DNA of 64,000 bases from Setophaga petechia (GCA_024362935.1 JANCRA010000124.1:248001-312000), one strand, 5' to 3'. Counted from the first letter of the stretch, positions 25,203 through 38,000 are shown. Translations and numbers: made by a program. The notes: generated by a model not told the origin, from the letters alone.

Positions 25203-25963
25203 TCATGGGAAAAAAAAAACCCCAAAAGACAAATCAACACCACAAACACCTCTTTGAACTCCTCCACCCCCCAAAAAAATCCCAGGTGGTGTTGTGCTGA
25301 AGCAAATAACCTCTATCATATCCAGAAGTAAGGTTATCTGAAGCCAGCGGATTTTAGAGAGGTCATCTGTATAGCTTCCCACCCTGTGCAGGGAGCTTAC
25401 CTACAAATTCTGGCAAACTGTGTCAACTCACTCAAAGCCTTCTTTGAGACTAAAAGAAATAATGACATTCATTGAATCCAGACTTGATTGTTCAACACCT
25501 GCTCTGCACATAGAGGAGATGTTTGTTTTGGTCACTCTGAGAAAAAAGTTGTATTTTGCTGTCTCCATTTAAAAAAATCTAATGCAAAGCGTAAACTTGG
25601 ACAATTTTAGCAGCATTTTACAGTCCTTCATAAAGTAAAACCAGGAATGAATTAAAAAGAATGCCTGCACACACCTCATTCAAAATACCAAATATCATGG
25701 GCAGTAACTGTTGATATATCACAGTCATAATCAGAAAATTTTGAGTCCAGCAATTAATTCGACATGGGAAGTACTGCAGCAAATAGATCAGATTCAACAT
25801 TTTATGGCAAAGTAACTATTTACAACTCATATGTACAGCTTCTGGACTTACAAAACATCGGAGAGCTAGAAAGTTGTGTAAAGTCAAGTTTGAAATTAAA
25901 AAAAAAAATTAAAAAGCACTCGTCCAACCAAGTTGGAGACACTTTGGCATGCCAAAAGAGGCC

Positions 25964-25980
25964 TTTTTTTTTTTTTTTTT
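25964..25980 (-). repeat. A17 run inside the B4GALT1 3' UTR
   Basis: Seventeen T on the plus strand, or A17 in the transcript, about 100 nt after the stop codon. It could prime oligo-dT internally. Confidence 0.9.
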
Positions 25981-26076
25981 GGTTCACTGTAACTCTTTTA
26001 AAACCAGCACATATAATGCATCAGTGAGGCCAGATATCCTGGGCAATATAGGCAAGTCTCTGTTGTGTCTCTGATG

Positions 26077-26212
26077 TTAGCTATTGGGGGAGCCAATATC
26101 CACTGTGATCTTTGTGTACAGAGGGTACTTGTCAGTTCTTAACACCTTGTAGGATAGTGTATTTAAGCCATCAGAATTCATTGTCTCCCGTGTGTGAGCA
26201 ATTCGGTCAAAC
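26077..26212 (-). CDS. B4GALT1: B4GALT1 coding exon 6: C-terminus and stop
   Basis: This is the coding part of the last exon. It gives the last base of codon 308, residues 309-352 and a TAA stop at 26077-26079. The acceptor reads TCCTGCAG|GTTTGA, which rebuilds Arg308 and the conserved ERFDRIAHTRETM. The chain ends YPLYTKITVDIGSPNS. Length and end match B4GALT1 rather than its paralogues, which diverge at the C-terminus. The TAA leads directly into the long 3' UTR. Confidence 0.97.
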
Positions 26213-26790
26213 CTGCAGGAGGGGAAGAAAAAAAAGTGGGGGAGAGGATGGAGACAACAAGGAAAGAAAGGAAAAATGTTTAAACAATCTGATCTTTGCA
26301 TGCCTCTCAGGCAGCATCGCAGATGTTTCAAGAAAAACCTGAGTATCAGTGCCATAAACTCCCACATTTGGCCAGCCTGAGCAATGGGCCAATGCATTCC
26401 TATGGGGTCAAATTCTAGCTACGAAGAAGCAGCCAAGCTTTTCAATCACACAGGTCCTTTTCCAGCTCTGCACTAGAGCAGAGGTTTATACCCCAAAGAC
26501 AAACTGGAAACAATTGCTCAGAATCTAATTTTCTGCATTTAAGAAATAAAATAACAGGAGAGGCCTTTGTTCCACAGTGCAATGTTGGGGAAAAGATGTA
26601 TAAACAGATAATAAACTAGGCAGGGGAAGGTGGCAGCTGACAGAGCAGGAGCAGAGAGCTCAGTCAGCAAGGACATGGCTGCAGCCTTTCCACACTGGAC
26701 CTTTGTGCCCGGCAAAGAGAAGGCCAAGCAGTTGGAGCAGCAAGGGCAGGAGGCACTCCTAAACCTGCTGTGGGGAAGGGTGAGACACAC
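26213..26790 (-). other. B4GALT1: B4GALT1 intron 5 (about 0.6 kb)
   Basis: It is bounded by GTGTGT and TCCTGCAG. The plus strand shows a purine-rich stretch at about 26219-26280, which is the polypyrimidine tract region of the exon 6 acceptor. Nothing else is seen. Confidence 0.9.
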
Positions 26791-26895
26791 CTCTCAGGGT
26801 TGGGTTCGTTCTTCCTGTCCCGGGAATGCCGGATCATTCTGCACTTCCCAATGACCGCATCCGGACGGGATATCCCCATGCCTTTAAACACCAGC
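26791..26895 (-). CDS. B4GALT1: B4GALT1 coding exon 5: metal-binding Met and His loop
   Basis: This 105-nt exon completes codon 273, encodes residues 274-307 and gives two bases of codon 308. The acceptor reads CTCTGCAG|GCTGGT and the donor GAGAG|GTGTGT. The sequence LVFKGMGISRPDAVIGKC leads into RMIRHSRDRKNEPNPER. M293 and H296 correspond to the Met and His that, with D203, coordinate Mn2+ in the mammalian enzyme. The MIRH spacing is exact. This is the long flexible loop and hinge that orders on UDP-Gal binding. Confidence 0.98.
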
Positions 26896-28388
26896 CTGCA
26901 GAGAGCGAGTACATTAAACACCCAAAGGATGTGGGATGCTCTGCCACACCTTCCACAAACAACCACTGGTTTTACCTACTGGTTTTTGGTCAGTTTTGAG
27001 GGGGGATGTTACTAATGCACTCCCAAGCTTGCCAACAAAAGGAAGGAAAGCCAGTCCTTCTCCACAGAGACACTATCTATCACACAGAGTAGAGACCTCC
27101 CCCTGCCAACACCAAGAGAGCTCACCACACCCTCACTTACACCTCCATCTCCTCCAAACAACACCCAACACCCACACTAACCCTGGTACAGGCTGTAGAC
27201 TCGAATCTGAGTGGGAGTCATCTAGTTTTTTAACCCATCTGGATGGGAGCCAGAGGAGCACTTATTTCTTGTGATGTTAGAGCTGCAGTGTTGAGGGAAA
27301 CCAAAGTGAATGGTGGTGACGCAGCACAAAGGAGACACATGGTCAGAGGCACAGTGGCACCAGCTGGGTGAGGGGCAGCCTGTCTTTGTTTGCATGCTCT
27401 CTACAAAGCACCTGCTGAGCTTTTTCATAGATATCAGTGATGAAAAATACTTGATTTCTTGTTTGCCTCTCTCTTTTCACTTTTTTGTAGCATCTTCTGT
27501 TCCTTAAAACCTGAGTGCCCCCAAAAGAAAGGACTGCCACCTTGATCTGAATACCCTACTGGAAAGCTGTCCCTTTCTTCTTTTTTTAAACAGAAGTGCA
27601 AAACCTCAGGAAGGTTTTTTTTTTAACACAATTTTTTTTTAAACACCTTTTCTGAAACCTAGAATAGTTCAGAAAGCCCAGAGAAAAGATCACAGAGTGG
27701 TTTTGATACTGAGAAACATGAAGAAGGCCTCCAAATACAAGCCCCTCATGATGATTTCTCTCAGTGAATGCTGTGGATATGTGAAGCTGAAAGGTAGCAC
27801 ATTCATCCCTTGCCCTAGTCTTCTCAGCCTGCCCTGTGAGAACACCTTCATCCTCTCCTGCACTTCTGAGCCTTGCTCAGCCTCCTTCCAGTCAAGCTCA
27901 CATGGCTCACAGCATTATATGGACAGTCTGACAAGTGGAACTCTCCTGGCAACAAAGGGATTTGCTACAAGGCTGCAGACCCAAACAAATCTTAGGTTGT
28001 GTTGGGCAAGGTTGATCAAAGTCTCATCCACCTTCAGCTGCATGTCCTGAATTCTTTTATTTGAGCCAGTACTGGAAGACCAGAAGCACACTGCCCCAGC
28101 CAGTGCACTGGTGGGGATGCCATTGGTGAGGGTTTAGGGAGAATGAACAATGGCAGGGGGAGGGGTGTGACTTTTCCAACTAGAGCCCCTCCCCACTGCA
28201 CTTTGGGAGCTGAGAAATGGGGTGCCAGCAGGAACATGCTCTCACTGAGCCAGGAGGTTGCCCATACATCATCTTCACCTCCTGCCTGGAGACACCCCAT
28301 GTCCTCCCACATCTAGGTGAGACCAGCAGGGCTGTGTTCATCCCCCCCTGAATGCACCCCAGGGTGCCAAGGAGGAAAAATTATTTAC
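26896..28388 (-). other. B4GALT1: B4GALT1 intron 4 (about 1.5 kb)
   Basis: It is bounded by GTAAAT and CTCTGCAG. It contains short T-runs at about 27615-27640 and no feature I recognise. Confidence 0.9.
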
Positions 28389-28511
28389 CTGTTATAAATG
28401 TCATCATCTTCACCACCCCAGCCCCAGTAATTGTTTGGAAACCCATTGATCTTTGTGAACTGTTCTTTGCTCAGGGCAGACACGCCTCCAAAATACTGAT
28501 TGTAAGGCAAC
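28389..28511 (-). CDS. B4GALT1: B4GALT1 coding exon 4: acceptor site and catalytic GWGGEDDD
   Basis: This 123-nt exon supplies the last base of codon 232, residues 233-272 and two bases of codon 273. The acceptor reads TCTGCTTCCAG|GTTGCC and the donor AACAG|GTAAAT. It encodes LPYNQYFGGVSALSKEQF and FPNNYWGWGGEDDDIYNR. The aromatic and acidic residues there (W261, W263, E266, D267) match the GlcNAc-binding and catalytic positions of the family. W263 corresponds to the flexible-loop Trp that closes over UDP-Gal and helps recruit alpha-lactalbumin in mammals. Birds do not make milk, so only the glycoprotein-glycosylation role should apply. The reading frame is intact. Confidence 0.98.
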
Positions 28512-29936
28512 CTGGAAGCAGAGAAAAGAGCACATTAGAGGAGGTGTTAGCCAAGGAGGAGCCTGCTTGCCTGAAAAGGGCTTGCTGCTGCCCTTCACCC
28601 AGCCCACACCCACTGCAAGGCACCTTCTGCCACAGGAAGCAGCCATGTGCTGTGGTACTCTGGACTCAGCTGAGGGAGGGAGAACTTGTGGGCTCAGTCC
28701 CAAATACATCTGAGAAGTATTTGGCAACTGGAAGTAGCTGCAGCATTTTACTAAGCAGTACACTGTCCTCGAAGGACAGGCTGAAATGCGTATCACCTCA
28801 CCGAAGGTGACATGAATGCCACAGGAGTGGCAAGAGCTCAGACAGACACTGGATATGCCACAGAGCCTTCTCCTTGTGCAGCTCTACTGCTCACCTTCAC
28901 ACTCCTCAGTGCCCCAAAAGGAAGCTTGCAGCCCAAAACTGAGCTGGCAGTGTGACCTTGCCCACAGAAAGCCAACCAGCTCCTACCTGAAACGGGACAA
29001 TTCACGAGGAGACTGGGGACAGGTGAAATTCAGACCCAGAGCATAAGGAAAGGGTCCACACAGGGATCACCAGGACATAGTACAGACTTGTCTTTACTTT
29101 AACAAGCAGAGAAATCCCCAGGGCCATGCATTTCTGTTTTAAGGTTCACCTCCGTGCAAGAAAGACTGCAGCTGCTGCAGTGCCAGTGGCAGTCCTGCTT
29201 GGAGCAGGGCTTGGGTCTGGAGTGGAGACATGCACAGACCCTGCCAACACCACCACTGCTATAGCTTTAGCACTACTGGCCACCACAGGATCATGACCAG
29301 TCTTCACTTTAGAGATGAGCTTTTAAACTCCTTCTTGGGGATTTAGGACAGGGGAAAAAAAGAAAGAACAACCAAAACTGAAAGGAAAAGCAAGACATGT
29401 TTTTGATCAGAACAGCTTGCTAAACCCAAATATATGCTTCAAGAAGTTTCATTCTGTGCTGCTCTCATGTACCAGGGCAGGTCTTTCAGTGGCATAAAAT
29501 TAAACAGCCAAAAAATTTTTGTCTTGCTCTTAAAACAGTGTCTGATGCAATCTTTTTAAAGCTGCACATAATTCTCAGTGTGTGAGAGTGTCTCACTTTA
29601 CAGACTGGGTGGAAACACTAGCTGTCTTCCAGCTCCTAGACTGAAACACAAGAAGGGATATGTGGGCATCTGCAAAACGAAGGCTGCTTAGCTCCTCCTC
29701 ACCCTTTGCTTCACCTTCCAGAAGCTGTGAATTTTAATAAAGTGCTCAGCTGCATTTCTCCGCCTTCCTCCCCTGCAGCCACCCGCTCCCTGCAGGGCCC
29801 TGCAGGTTAAGACAGGCTTTTGGGAGAGATGCTTTCCCATGCTTTCAGTGGTGGGTGGGGATGTGTAACACAGCGCCTGCCCTGCTGGGCTGGCAGTGCT
29901 ATTAGGAAACAGATGCCACTCCAAAAGGTGTCTCAC
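28512..29936 (-). other. B4GALT1: B4GALT1 intron 3 (about 1.4 kb)
   Basis: It is bounded by GTGAGA and GCTTCCAG. I see no repeat or exon in it. Confidence 0.9.
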
Positions 29937-30124
29937 CGAAATCCAAATTTATCCATGGATACGGAGAGGTGCCGTGGCTGGCTGTAACATTTGTAGGTGT
30001 TCCTGTCATCCATTGGGATGAGGTCTACGTCACTAAACACAAAGCAATCATAGTCATACTCCTTCAAGGCCTCTGCAAATCCAATATTCAGCAGTTTAGC
30101 ACGGTTAAATTCTTCTTCTCCATC
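29937..30124 (-). CDS. B4GALT1: B4GALT1 coding exon 3: metal-binding DVD motif
   Basis: This 188-nt exon encodes residues 170-231 plus two bases of codon 232. The acceptor reads TTTAAATTAG|GATGGA (a weak polypyrimidine tract) and the donor TTTCG|GTGAGA. It contains EEFNRAKLLNIGFAEALKEY, then CFVFSDVDLIPMDDRNTYKC. Within that, D201-V202-D203 is the Mn2+ site; D203 corresponds to the metal-binding Asp of the mammalian enzyme. C196 and C215 are the second disulfide pair, spaced 19 residues as in human. The exon ends SQPRHLSVSMDKFGF. All residues needed for UDP-Gal and metal binding in this segment are present, so the allele looks functional. Confidence 0.98.
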
Positions 30125-33100
30125 CTAATTTAAAAACAAATAAAAACAGTTAAGTGACTTAAATTTGACAGTTGACATCAGCAGTTTCTTACGTGTTGCC
30201 AGATGCCAGTGTTGCTGCAGAGGGCTGACATGCCCTGATGACAGGCTGAGCTTGAGCCCAAGCACTGCTCTTGCAGCACCCATGGCATATTTGCAGCAGA
30301 CCCCAAATGCTGCCTGTGGAACAACGACACTTGGGTCAGCTGCAAACTGTGGGGGCAGGAAAAAGGGCTGAGGAAAGGCTGGACCCAGCTCAGGTCCCAT
30401 CTCTTGGTGGGAGCCCCCAAGAGGGCAGGTTTGATCCAATGGTAAGCAGTCCCTATGTCCCACTCCATGCACAGGCATTTAAGGATTGAATTTTCTTATA
30501 CAAGGCAAGCAGGTGGGGCTTCCTGGAGCCGCAGAGAAAAACAAAAAGAGGTGAGCTCCCCTGGAAGAAGGGACTCTTGCTGCAGAGAGAAACATGGGCA
30601 GTGCTTTAACTTACAGCCATGACAAGGACCATGGACCAAAACCCTGCTGTGGCCAGAACTTCAGCAGCCTCCTCCTAAGCTCTGACACAACATGGCTGTG
30701 AGACTGTGGCACAGCCACTGCTGAGCAACACACCAGACCTGATTTGCAAAGCACAAGATGGCACCAGGAGCCAAGGTCTGACGCTTTGCTGCTCACCTCT
30801 GACCCTCTGCCAAGCCCTGAGCAGCCATGAAGGCAGAGGAGCAAGCTGCTCCCTGGGCCCTGGGCAGCAGGTTTGGCACATGGCTGTGACACACCCTTGG
30901 TTACTGCATGGCAGGCCAGCATGAGCTGCTTCCCAAAGGGCTGCAGCTGGAGAGGTGGATGCTGCCGCTGCTGCGGTGGCACATCCCCTTCTTTGGTGCT
31001 CCTCACGACCGTTCATCTCTCCTGGGGGCCTTGACAGACGGGGGAAAATGCAACCGGGAAGGTTCTCACCATGGTGGGAAGGACTTGAAAAGAGTTGACA
31101 CTACAGCAGGGTATATTTATCCCAAGGCAAGCACAGCTAATGAAGGGACTGGCAAAACACAGGGCAGGAAAATCTCTACTTTCCTCCCCAGGTAATGAAG
31201 CACCTGAGGAGAACCTGTCCGTCCCTTTTCACGTATAAACATTTCAAAAGCACATGTGGATTTGAGCACAAATACAGGCTCACAAATAGCTTTTTAGCTA
31301 AAAGATTGTACCAAAACCCCAATAATACTGGTGGTTTGAGAGTAAGGATTTCCAACTGAAGACCCCACTCTGCAGCAGCTTCAAACCCAAACCCTGTACG
31401 AGGCAACAGAGCAGGTAGAAAGAAACTCATAGGGCATCGCTCAAAAAGACTGAAGGGTTTTGCCAGCCTTGAAACCAAGACTGCCAAATCCATTCCACTT
31501 TTAGTCCTCCACACTCTCTGAGCAGTGTTAAGACAAAGGACTCCCCCACTGTGCAAGCTGTCCCCCTAGCCTGCACTACCCACACCCAACATGGGATGCA
31601 AATCAAGGATGGATAAAATACTGTGCCCAAGGAGCAGCAGCTTGAAACACCACACTCGTTATAACAGCTTTATCTGGTTAATAAGCAATCATTTTGGTAA
31701 CCATTTAATCCAGACTAATTAACAGATTTGCTGCTGAAGAGCCAATGCAGGTTCTTGAAACAGCCCCAAATATATTCCAAATGAAGGTTTTAAAATACAA
31801 GTGTCAAACCAGTTTTCAAAAGCATTACTCACCTGCCTTGGGCATAAATGACTTCACAGGGAGGAGTAAGCTTTCATGGAAGAGGATCTGAGCAAATTCT
31901 CAGCATCCTCACCCAAAACTAAAGGGTTCACACAACAATAAGGTGGTGGGTGGGTGGACGATCATCATCATGCATAAAGCAAGAGCAGTGAAAACTCAAG
32001 TACAGAAAATGAAGGCAAGTGGAACAAAGAGGCTGGGGAGAGGAAGCAGCTGAGGTCATGAGATCAGAGGATTTTCTTTCCCCAGCAAAGGCTGCTGCCA
32101 GCCCTAGCTGCCCAGCACTCCTCAGGTCCCACGACAACAAACCCAGACTTGGCTCCAAGGTTCTGAGAAGGACTTGCCCTGGTGCTGGTGCAAAGTGCAA
32201 TGTGCTCACCTCAAAGCAACTGCTGGGGCCTCATTTCATACCCTTTGGCTGCTCTTTTCCTAATGAAATTCAAGGCAAAGGGCACCAATTTTATTACCAG
32301 CAGAGGCTTAGCTGTAATTAACCAGTGCCTTCAGGCAGCCTCTAACTCCTCTGGATGACACATGGGGATAACAGCGTTACAAGGAGCGGTGTTTTTAAAC
32401 CTCTCCCCAAAAATCTCAAAGCACAGAGAGTTTTGTACCAAGAGCATGCAGGACCCTTCCCGCCACCCCACCCATGGGACCCTGGCAGAGCTCACATTGG
32501 AGCCCACACTGTGCACGGAGAAGGACAGGACACAGGGCAAACACTTCATGTGGGCATGGCCACTCTCCTCCCAAATGGCCCCACAGCTTCATAGTCTGGC
32601 ATCCAAAAGACTAGGAAGAAGGGAATCACAGCCTATACAAGAAAACAAATAACTCTCTCCAAGCCATTTTTTACTAACTTTACTGTGAGCACGTAGCTCA
32701 TGCAGCAAACTTTGCAAGGCTGTTACCAACTGTGACTGCTTTGAGGCCGGAGGTTGCTTTTCTGTCCCAGAAGGTATGTGGGGATTTATCACACTATATT
32801 GGAACAAAAAAAGACAAGAGGTTTTGCTTTTTGCAGAAGCTCTGTTTCTTTACCTAAGGCAATGTGGAAGCACTGGCATGCTTGCAGCATCTGAGATTCA
32901 CATATCTCTCAAAACTCACATGCACGCTGCAATCTTTGACTGATCTGTGACATTTTGGAAAAACAACCAAACAACAAACCAGAGCTGTGAAAACTTCCTT
33001 CCAGGTCAGCACAGAGCACAGTACCTGCCGGTGAGTCTTGAGAAAGCAGGTAAAGCAGTGCTGAAAAAACCTCCATCCCTCACCTCTGCCTGGTGGCTTG

Positions 33101-36100
33101 TCATCCCATGAATGCTATTTGTCACAAAGAAATGGATTAGTTTGGACTTGCTTGGACAGAGGAGCATTATCCTGAAGAGTGAGGCAGCACACAGAGGACT
33201 GCTAGTTAGACAATGCAGTCAAGCTCCAGACATAGCCTCCATGCTCTCCTAGGCTTTCAGACAGAAAATATGTAATCCAAGCACATTTTTGCTATTTTCT
33301 TTTCCTGACAATTTTGTCCCAGTGTTCTCTTGTCCAGAAATTTAACCCACGTCTAAGTTCAGTGCTGGTGCCCAGCACCTGCTTCTGGCTCCTGAATTAA
33401 CTCTCTCTGTCACTCCCAGAACAAATTGCTGCCTCAGTCCTGCAAGGTCTAACAATGACTCCTGCTTCCACCTGGAGGTGAATGATCAGCCTGAGCAGAT
33501 GAACATCCAGGCTTTTTTACTTCCCATCCCTTACCTCAGCTGAATCTGGCTTGCTCATCCAGACCTGCCAAAGGAGGCAGGGTTCCTTTTTTTCAGTGCT
33601 AAACAGAAAAAAAAATTGAGGTTTTTGGAATCATTACTCAAACTAAAGAAGTTGCAAACCAGCAAGAAGCCACACGTCCTGACTTTGCTCTGCCTTCTAC
33701 ATCTATGCAGGAGGCAGCTTTGTGATTCCTCCTGCAGACAGCACAGATGAAATGTGGCTGCATCTCTCTCACCTGAATCCTATGCTCATCAGATCTCATG
33801 GAGGTAATGGTGAGGATGTATATTGTATGTTTCTGGACAACAAGGAGAACCATCACCTCCAGTGGGAGCTTGCTAGCTAATACACTGAGATAGCCTGAAC
33901 CACACTTGCCATAGCCATGGGGAAGTCCTTCCTCCAGTGGACTTGACCAGGTAGAAACAAATTTCCAGAGCCATAGAGAGATATCAGGAGATACTTTGGT
34001 GTTTCTCTGTCACAGGGTGTTTTGAAGCCTCAGCACAATTACACTGGGCAGTAGGAAAAAGCAGCCACAGTTGAAACCTGCCTCTCCTGCCACTGCAAGG
34101 GTAAGCAGCAGCTGAGAATTATTTCTTCCTTTGCCCACAAACCTGATACCCCCTGCAAAGAAACACGAGTAAGAGTGATGCCCCAACCACTTCACACACA
34201 CACGCGCACACACCTCTCTGGAAAACTGCTACCAAGACACTGCAAATGGCACCAGGGGCCAGTGGAAAATGGTTGAACTGCCCAGTTTCCAGAAAATTGG
34301 CTAAGTCTTCTCTTTCTCAAACTTTAGTCTTGCTGCATGGGCATTTGCATGGGCTGCAATGCAGTGAGAAGATTAATTTCTAGAGCTGAGCATCCGCCTG
34401 GCAGTGGCCGCAGGTGTGGGAGGACACACAGATAAGGGTGGGAGTAAGCAAGGCTGAGGGAGACACTGCAAATTTGTCACTTGTGGGGCATTGATGGTCC
34501 TGGGCAGAGCGTGCCCAGCCATGTGTCCTCTTCTCAGATTTACCTGAAAAATCCTCTAATGCACAGGGTTTGGGTTTTTCTAGCAGTGGAGTGTGCAAGG
34601 TGAAACACAATACGTTATTTTCCACTGGCTCCTGTTACATACTGGACATTTTACAAACATCATCCCCCTGACTTCAGCCAAGTCCTACTCAGAGGCATTC
34701 AGGCACGCAAGAACAGCACGGAGGAGACACAATGGACTCGTGACAGAAACACATTGCGCTGAAAGGAAGAAGTTTGACATTACCAGTGCAGCAGTAGCAG
34801 GGCTCAGCGCTCCTCTTTCTTTCTATGAGATGCGGAGCACAGAAGAGCATGTAGGCAGCGTGTAAGAACCACATCACACAGTAATTCTCCTTGCTTCAGT
34901 GATTGCTTTGATATAGACAGGATTAACAAGTAAAGGTAATATTTCCCCACTAGAAGGAAAAATAAAATAAAAAAAAAAAAAGGAGGGCAGATGCAAAGGG
35001 AAGGACAGACAAGAAAAAGAGAAAAGCAATTGTCAAGACAGCAGAGAAATAAGACTGTTTTCCTACTGTACTTCTGGAAGAATTAATACATTTTCTGTAT
35101 CTCTCTCTATTCAGTGTTCCCACTCACCCTTGGGAGATGCATCCAGTGGTTTTACTACCACTGACCACTCCACTTCTAGACATGGCTTATTAGAGGCATG
35201 CAGAAGGAGAATGTTTACTTTACAAATCAAGTAGTCTTACTTGCTAACCTACATCCACTGGGTGTTGTCAGAGCATATATACTCTGTGTACTGCATTTCA
35301 CTCTCACTCAAACCATGCCCACCTGAGAAAAAGCATTTGCTTCAGAAACTTCTGTGAGAGTTAACCGTAAAGGACACTGCTCTACTGCTGGAGAACAGGA
35401 CTAGAGAAGAAGAGTAGCCAGCAACACAGGGCAATGCAAGCCAGCATGCACCATCACAGCAGCAGCAGGGACTCCAACCAGGCTTCAGACACTGCCTGCC
35501 TTTAGGGGCACCAGCCCTGCTTTCCTCACGCTGGAACACCACCCCCAGCTGCGCACAGTGGGGGTGGTTGCTCTCTCACAAGCGATGCCCCAGACCACGT
35601 GCAGGCAGCTCTCACAGCTGGTGCTGACTACACCTGCCTGGGAAAGCAGCAGCCCCCACCGCAGGGCCACTGCTGGATGCCACAGCACCCTCCTGCTTCC
35701 GAGCCGTGCTCAGAGCAGGGAGGCACCACCTGCACCCCTGGCCAGCAGGGTCTGTGGCTCAGCCAGCCCCGTAGCACCAGCAACTCACATGGGTAAGGAA
35801 ACGCAGCCCAAAGCACAGAGGGCTGCGGCTGGCCCTGTGCTGCTGCACCACAGCAGCACCAGCTCTCCTTGCTTTCCACAGGATGGGTTTCCTTACAGGG
35901 CTCAATTCTAGGGCACAGCACACCTGTCTGCATGCTGCAGAGATGTCTTGTGTCCTCAGCAGTGTGGCTGCCAGGCCACAAGTGCAGTCAGATGCAGACA
36001 CCAAACCATCTTGGCCGTTGTGCTGCAGAACTACTGCTAATTCCCCAGAAATCCCTTTTGTCCTGATCTCTAGCACCCTGGAAATGAGCAAAGTAAGAGA

Positions 36101-37139
36101 AATTGTAGTAATGCAGTATCAGTTTTCTCTCTTGGGATAAGTCTCCCCCTACTTTCAAGTCTGTGATGAAATTCATCGCCTGGGTGACCATTTTAAATAT
36201 TCATGGTGTTTGATATGCCCAAACACACCAGCTGATCCAAGCAGAAATTTAAGGAGTTAACACTTAAAGAAGCATGTTATTTCATCTCAGTTCTTACTGA
36301 GCTGAGAAAACAGGATAAAAATACATATCCAAGAGAGAAACTGCAGTGGAATTGTCCAGAAGGTGGTCTCTGCTGAGGCTCTCAGAATTGCATCTGCCCT
36401 TTCACCCTGCAGCCTGTACAAACGCCTGCACATTTTAAGCCTTTCCAAGGACGAACAACACTCTCTCATCAAAACACCATTATGCTATAAATTAAGACAG
36501 CTTGTCTTGAGTGAAATGTGCATTTTTTTGCCTTTCTTTTTTAAAAGGCAGATTGAAGGCCACCAGATAGCAAGAAGAAAAAGCCCCAAAACCAACTCCA
36601 ATAACTTCTCCATGATTGCTTGTTTCTTTTCTATTCCCCTGAAGACAGCCACTTACCTGCCCCACTGCCACAGCTTTGTTTTCTCCATCCTGACTTTGTG
36701 CATTAACATGAACAGAAGGTGTTCGATAAAGTGAAATCCTACACACTTATGGCACATCTACTACCAAACTAGGCATTAATACCAACTTTTCACCTTAAAA
36801 ATCTCTGCATGCCATTCCTGCAGCAGTTGGGAAGAAAGAACATATGGAAAGAGATAATTAATTGGGTTATGCTATTAGGGATTCTTTCCTCCTCACCAAG
36901 TGGTTTCTTTAAGCCGAAACTCTTAGGAGTGAATTGCACCTGAGCAGAAGTGGAGATCTTGGGTTTTCCACCAAAGGCATTGGAGCAAAATTTTTCTTCC
37001 TTTTCTTTTTCTGTTTTTAAGCAACCTTATTCTTGCCTGCCAGCCTACTGCTTTTCAAAGAAAAACAGCCATTTCGCTATTTTAAGGGGCACAGGCACTG
37101 TTGTGACAGCTGTGTGAAAGCTTGTCTCTAGCATCTTAC
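30125..37139 (-). other. B4GALT1: B4GALT1 intron 2 (about 7.0 kb)
   Basis: It is bounded by GTAAGA and AAATTAG. I recognise no CR1 body or coding exon. There is a short interrupted AC repeat at about 34192-34213 and an A-run near 34966-34980. The stretch at 31640-31760, with several TAAT cores, looks like ordinary AT-rich intronic DNA and could hold homeodomain sites. Confidence 0.85.
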
Positions 37140-37375
37140 CTGGTTGATAACATAGACTCCATAATCTAGTTGCTGCCTCTGGAGAATTGGGTGCAGGAAA
37201 TGGAGCCAGTACTTGAGGTGCTCCTCTCGGTTCCTGAAGGGTATGATTATTGCTACCTTCTGAAGTGCTACACAGTCCTTCGGAGCAAAACGACCTCCTG
37301 CTCTGACCTGTGGGTTTATTCTTGCCACTTCTTCCAGGTTTACAGGCTGGGAGAACTCCACACGCAGTGGACCAA
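37140..37375 (-). CDS. B4GALT1: B4GALT1 coding exon 2: start of catalytic domain
   Basis: This 236-nt exon completes codon 91 (Val) and encodes residues 92-169. The acceptor reads CTCTTCCAG|TTGGTC and the donor AACCAG|GTAAGA, so it joins exon 1 in phase 1 and exon 3 in phase 0. It opens the luminal catalytic domain with VGPLRVEFSQPVNLEEV. It carries Cys125, the expected partner of Cys83, and the nucleotide-sugar-binding stretch VAIIIPFRNREEHLKYWL at about 131-148; PFRNR is a hallmark of the beta-4-galactosyltransferase family (GT7). The exon ends with LDYGVYVINQ. No frameshift or stop is seen. The 236-nt size agrees with what I recall for the mammalian exon. The joined reading across both splice sites restores the family sequence exactly, which fixes the boundaries. 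Confidence 0.97.
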
Positions 37376-37968
37376 CTGGAAGAGAGTCATAGCACAAAGC
37401 AAATTAACACACACAATCTGTTTCTCTGAGCATACATCCTTTACACACATTAGGGTTTTGGCTGGGTTTGGTTTGTAAGAAACAGAGCTTTTGGTCCAAA
37501 CAATCCCATCAGTGCTTGGAGGTATTGAAGCTTGAACCATCCATACCCAAAGCAACCTCACACCACCAAGTCAGAGCAAACCCACAAACAATGTGTGCTC
37601 TTGGTATCAGAGCTCAGTCACTGACACTGCGACCTGCAAGTCCTACAGTCTGTGTGGCCAACCAAGAGCTGTATTCCCACTGGCACATGCACCACAAAAC
37701 CAGCCTGAAGTACTGTCCCATGGGCTCCCATCTACCTCAGGCGGCCCAAGAGACAAGTGCTTCAAAAATAGTTTTGTTCTCCTACTGACAAAATCACCTA
37801 TGGATAGTCACATGCAAAGTGAACAAAATCCCCTTCCTGCTTTTTTTTTTCTTAAGAGATATTTTCGGTGTTCTGTAGACATGCCACTTATTTATTAGAA
37901 GTTCTGTAATAGAAATGATAAAAAAATCCCCATATCCAGATTTGCATACAGGTTGGCAATTCCTGTAG

Positions 37969-38000
37969 ATGGTTTCAAAAGTTGCCACTTTTGAAACCAT
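37969..38000. repeat. Perfect 14-bp inverted repeat with 4-nt loop
   Basis: ATGGTTTCAAAAGT (37969-37982) is followed by TGCC and then ACTTTTGAAACCAT (37987-38000). It lies in B4GALT1 intron 1, about 600 bases upstream of exon 2 on the gene strand. Confidence 0.95.

Larger units (their letters stand above)
22888..26076 (-). other. B4GALT1: B4GALT1 3' untranslated region
   Basis: About 3.2 kb runs from the stop codon to a polyadenylation signal and carries no recognisable repeat body or coding exon. It is AT-rich on average. In the minus-strand transcript it holds an A17 run (25964-25980) about 100 nt after the stop and a T14 run (24432-24445). A UTR of several kb agrees with mammalian B4GALT1 mRNAs of about 4 kb. 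The lower limit is inferred from the signal at 22907-22912, so it is uncertain by some tens of bases. Confidence 0.8.
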
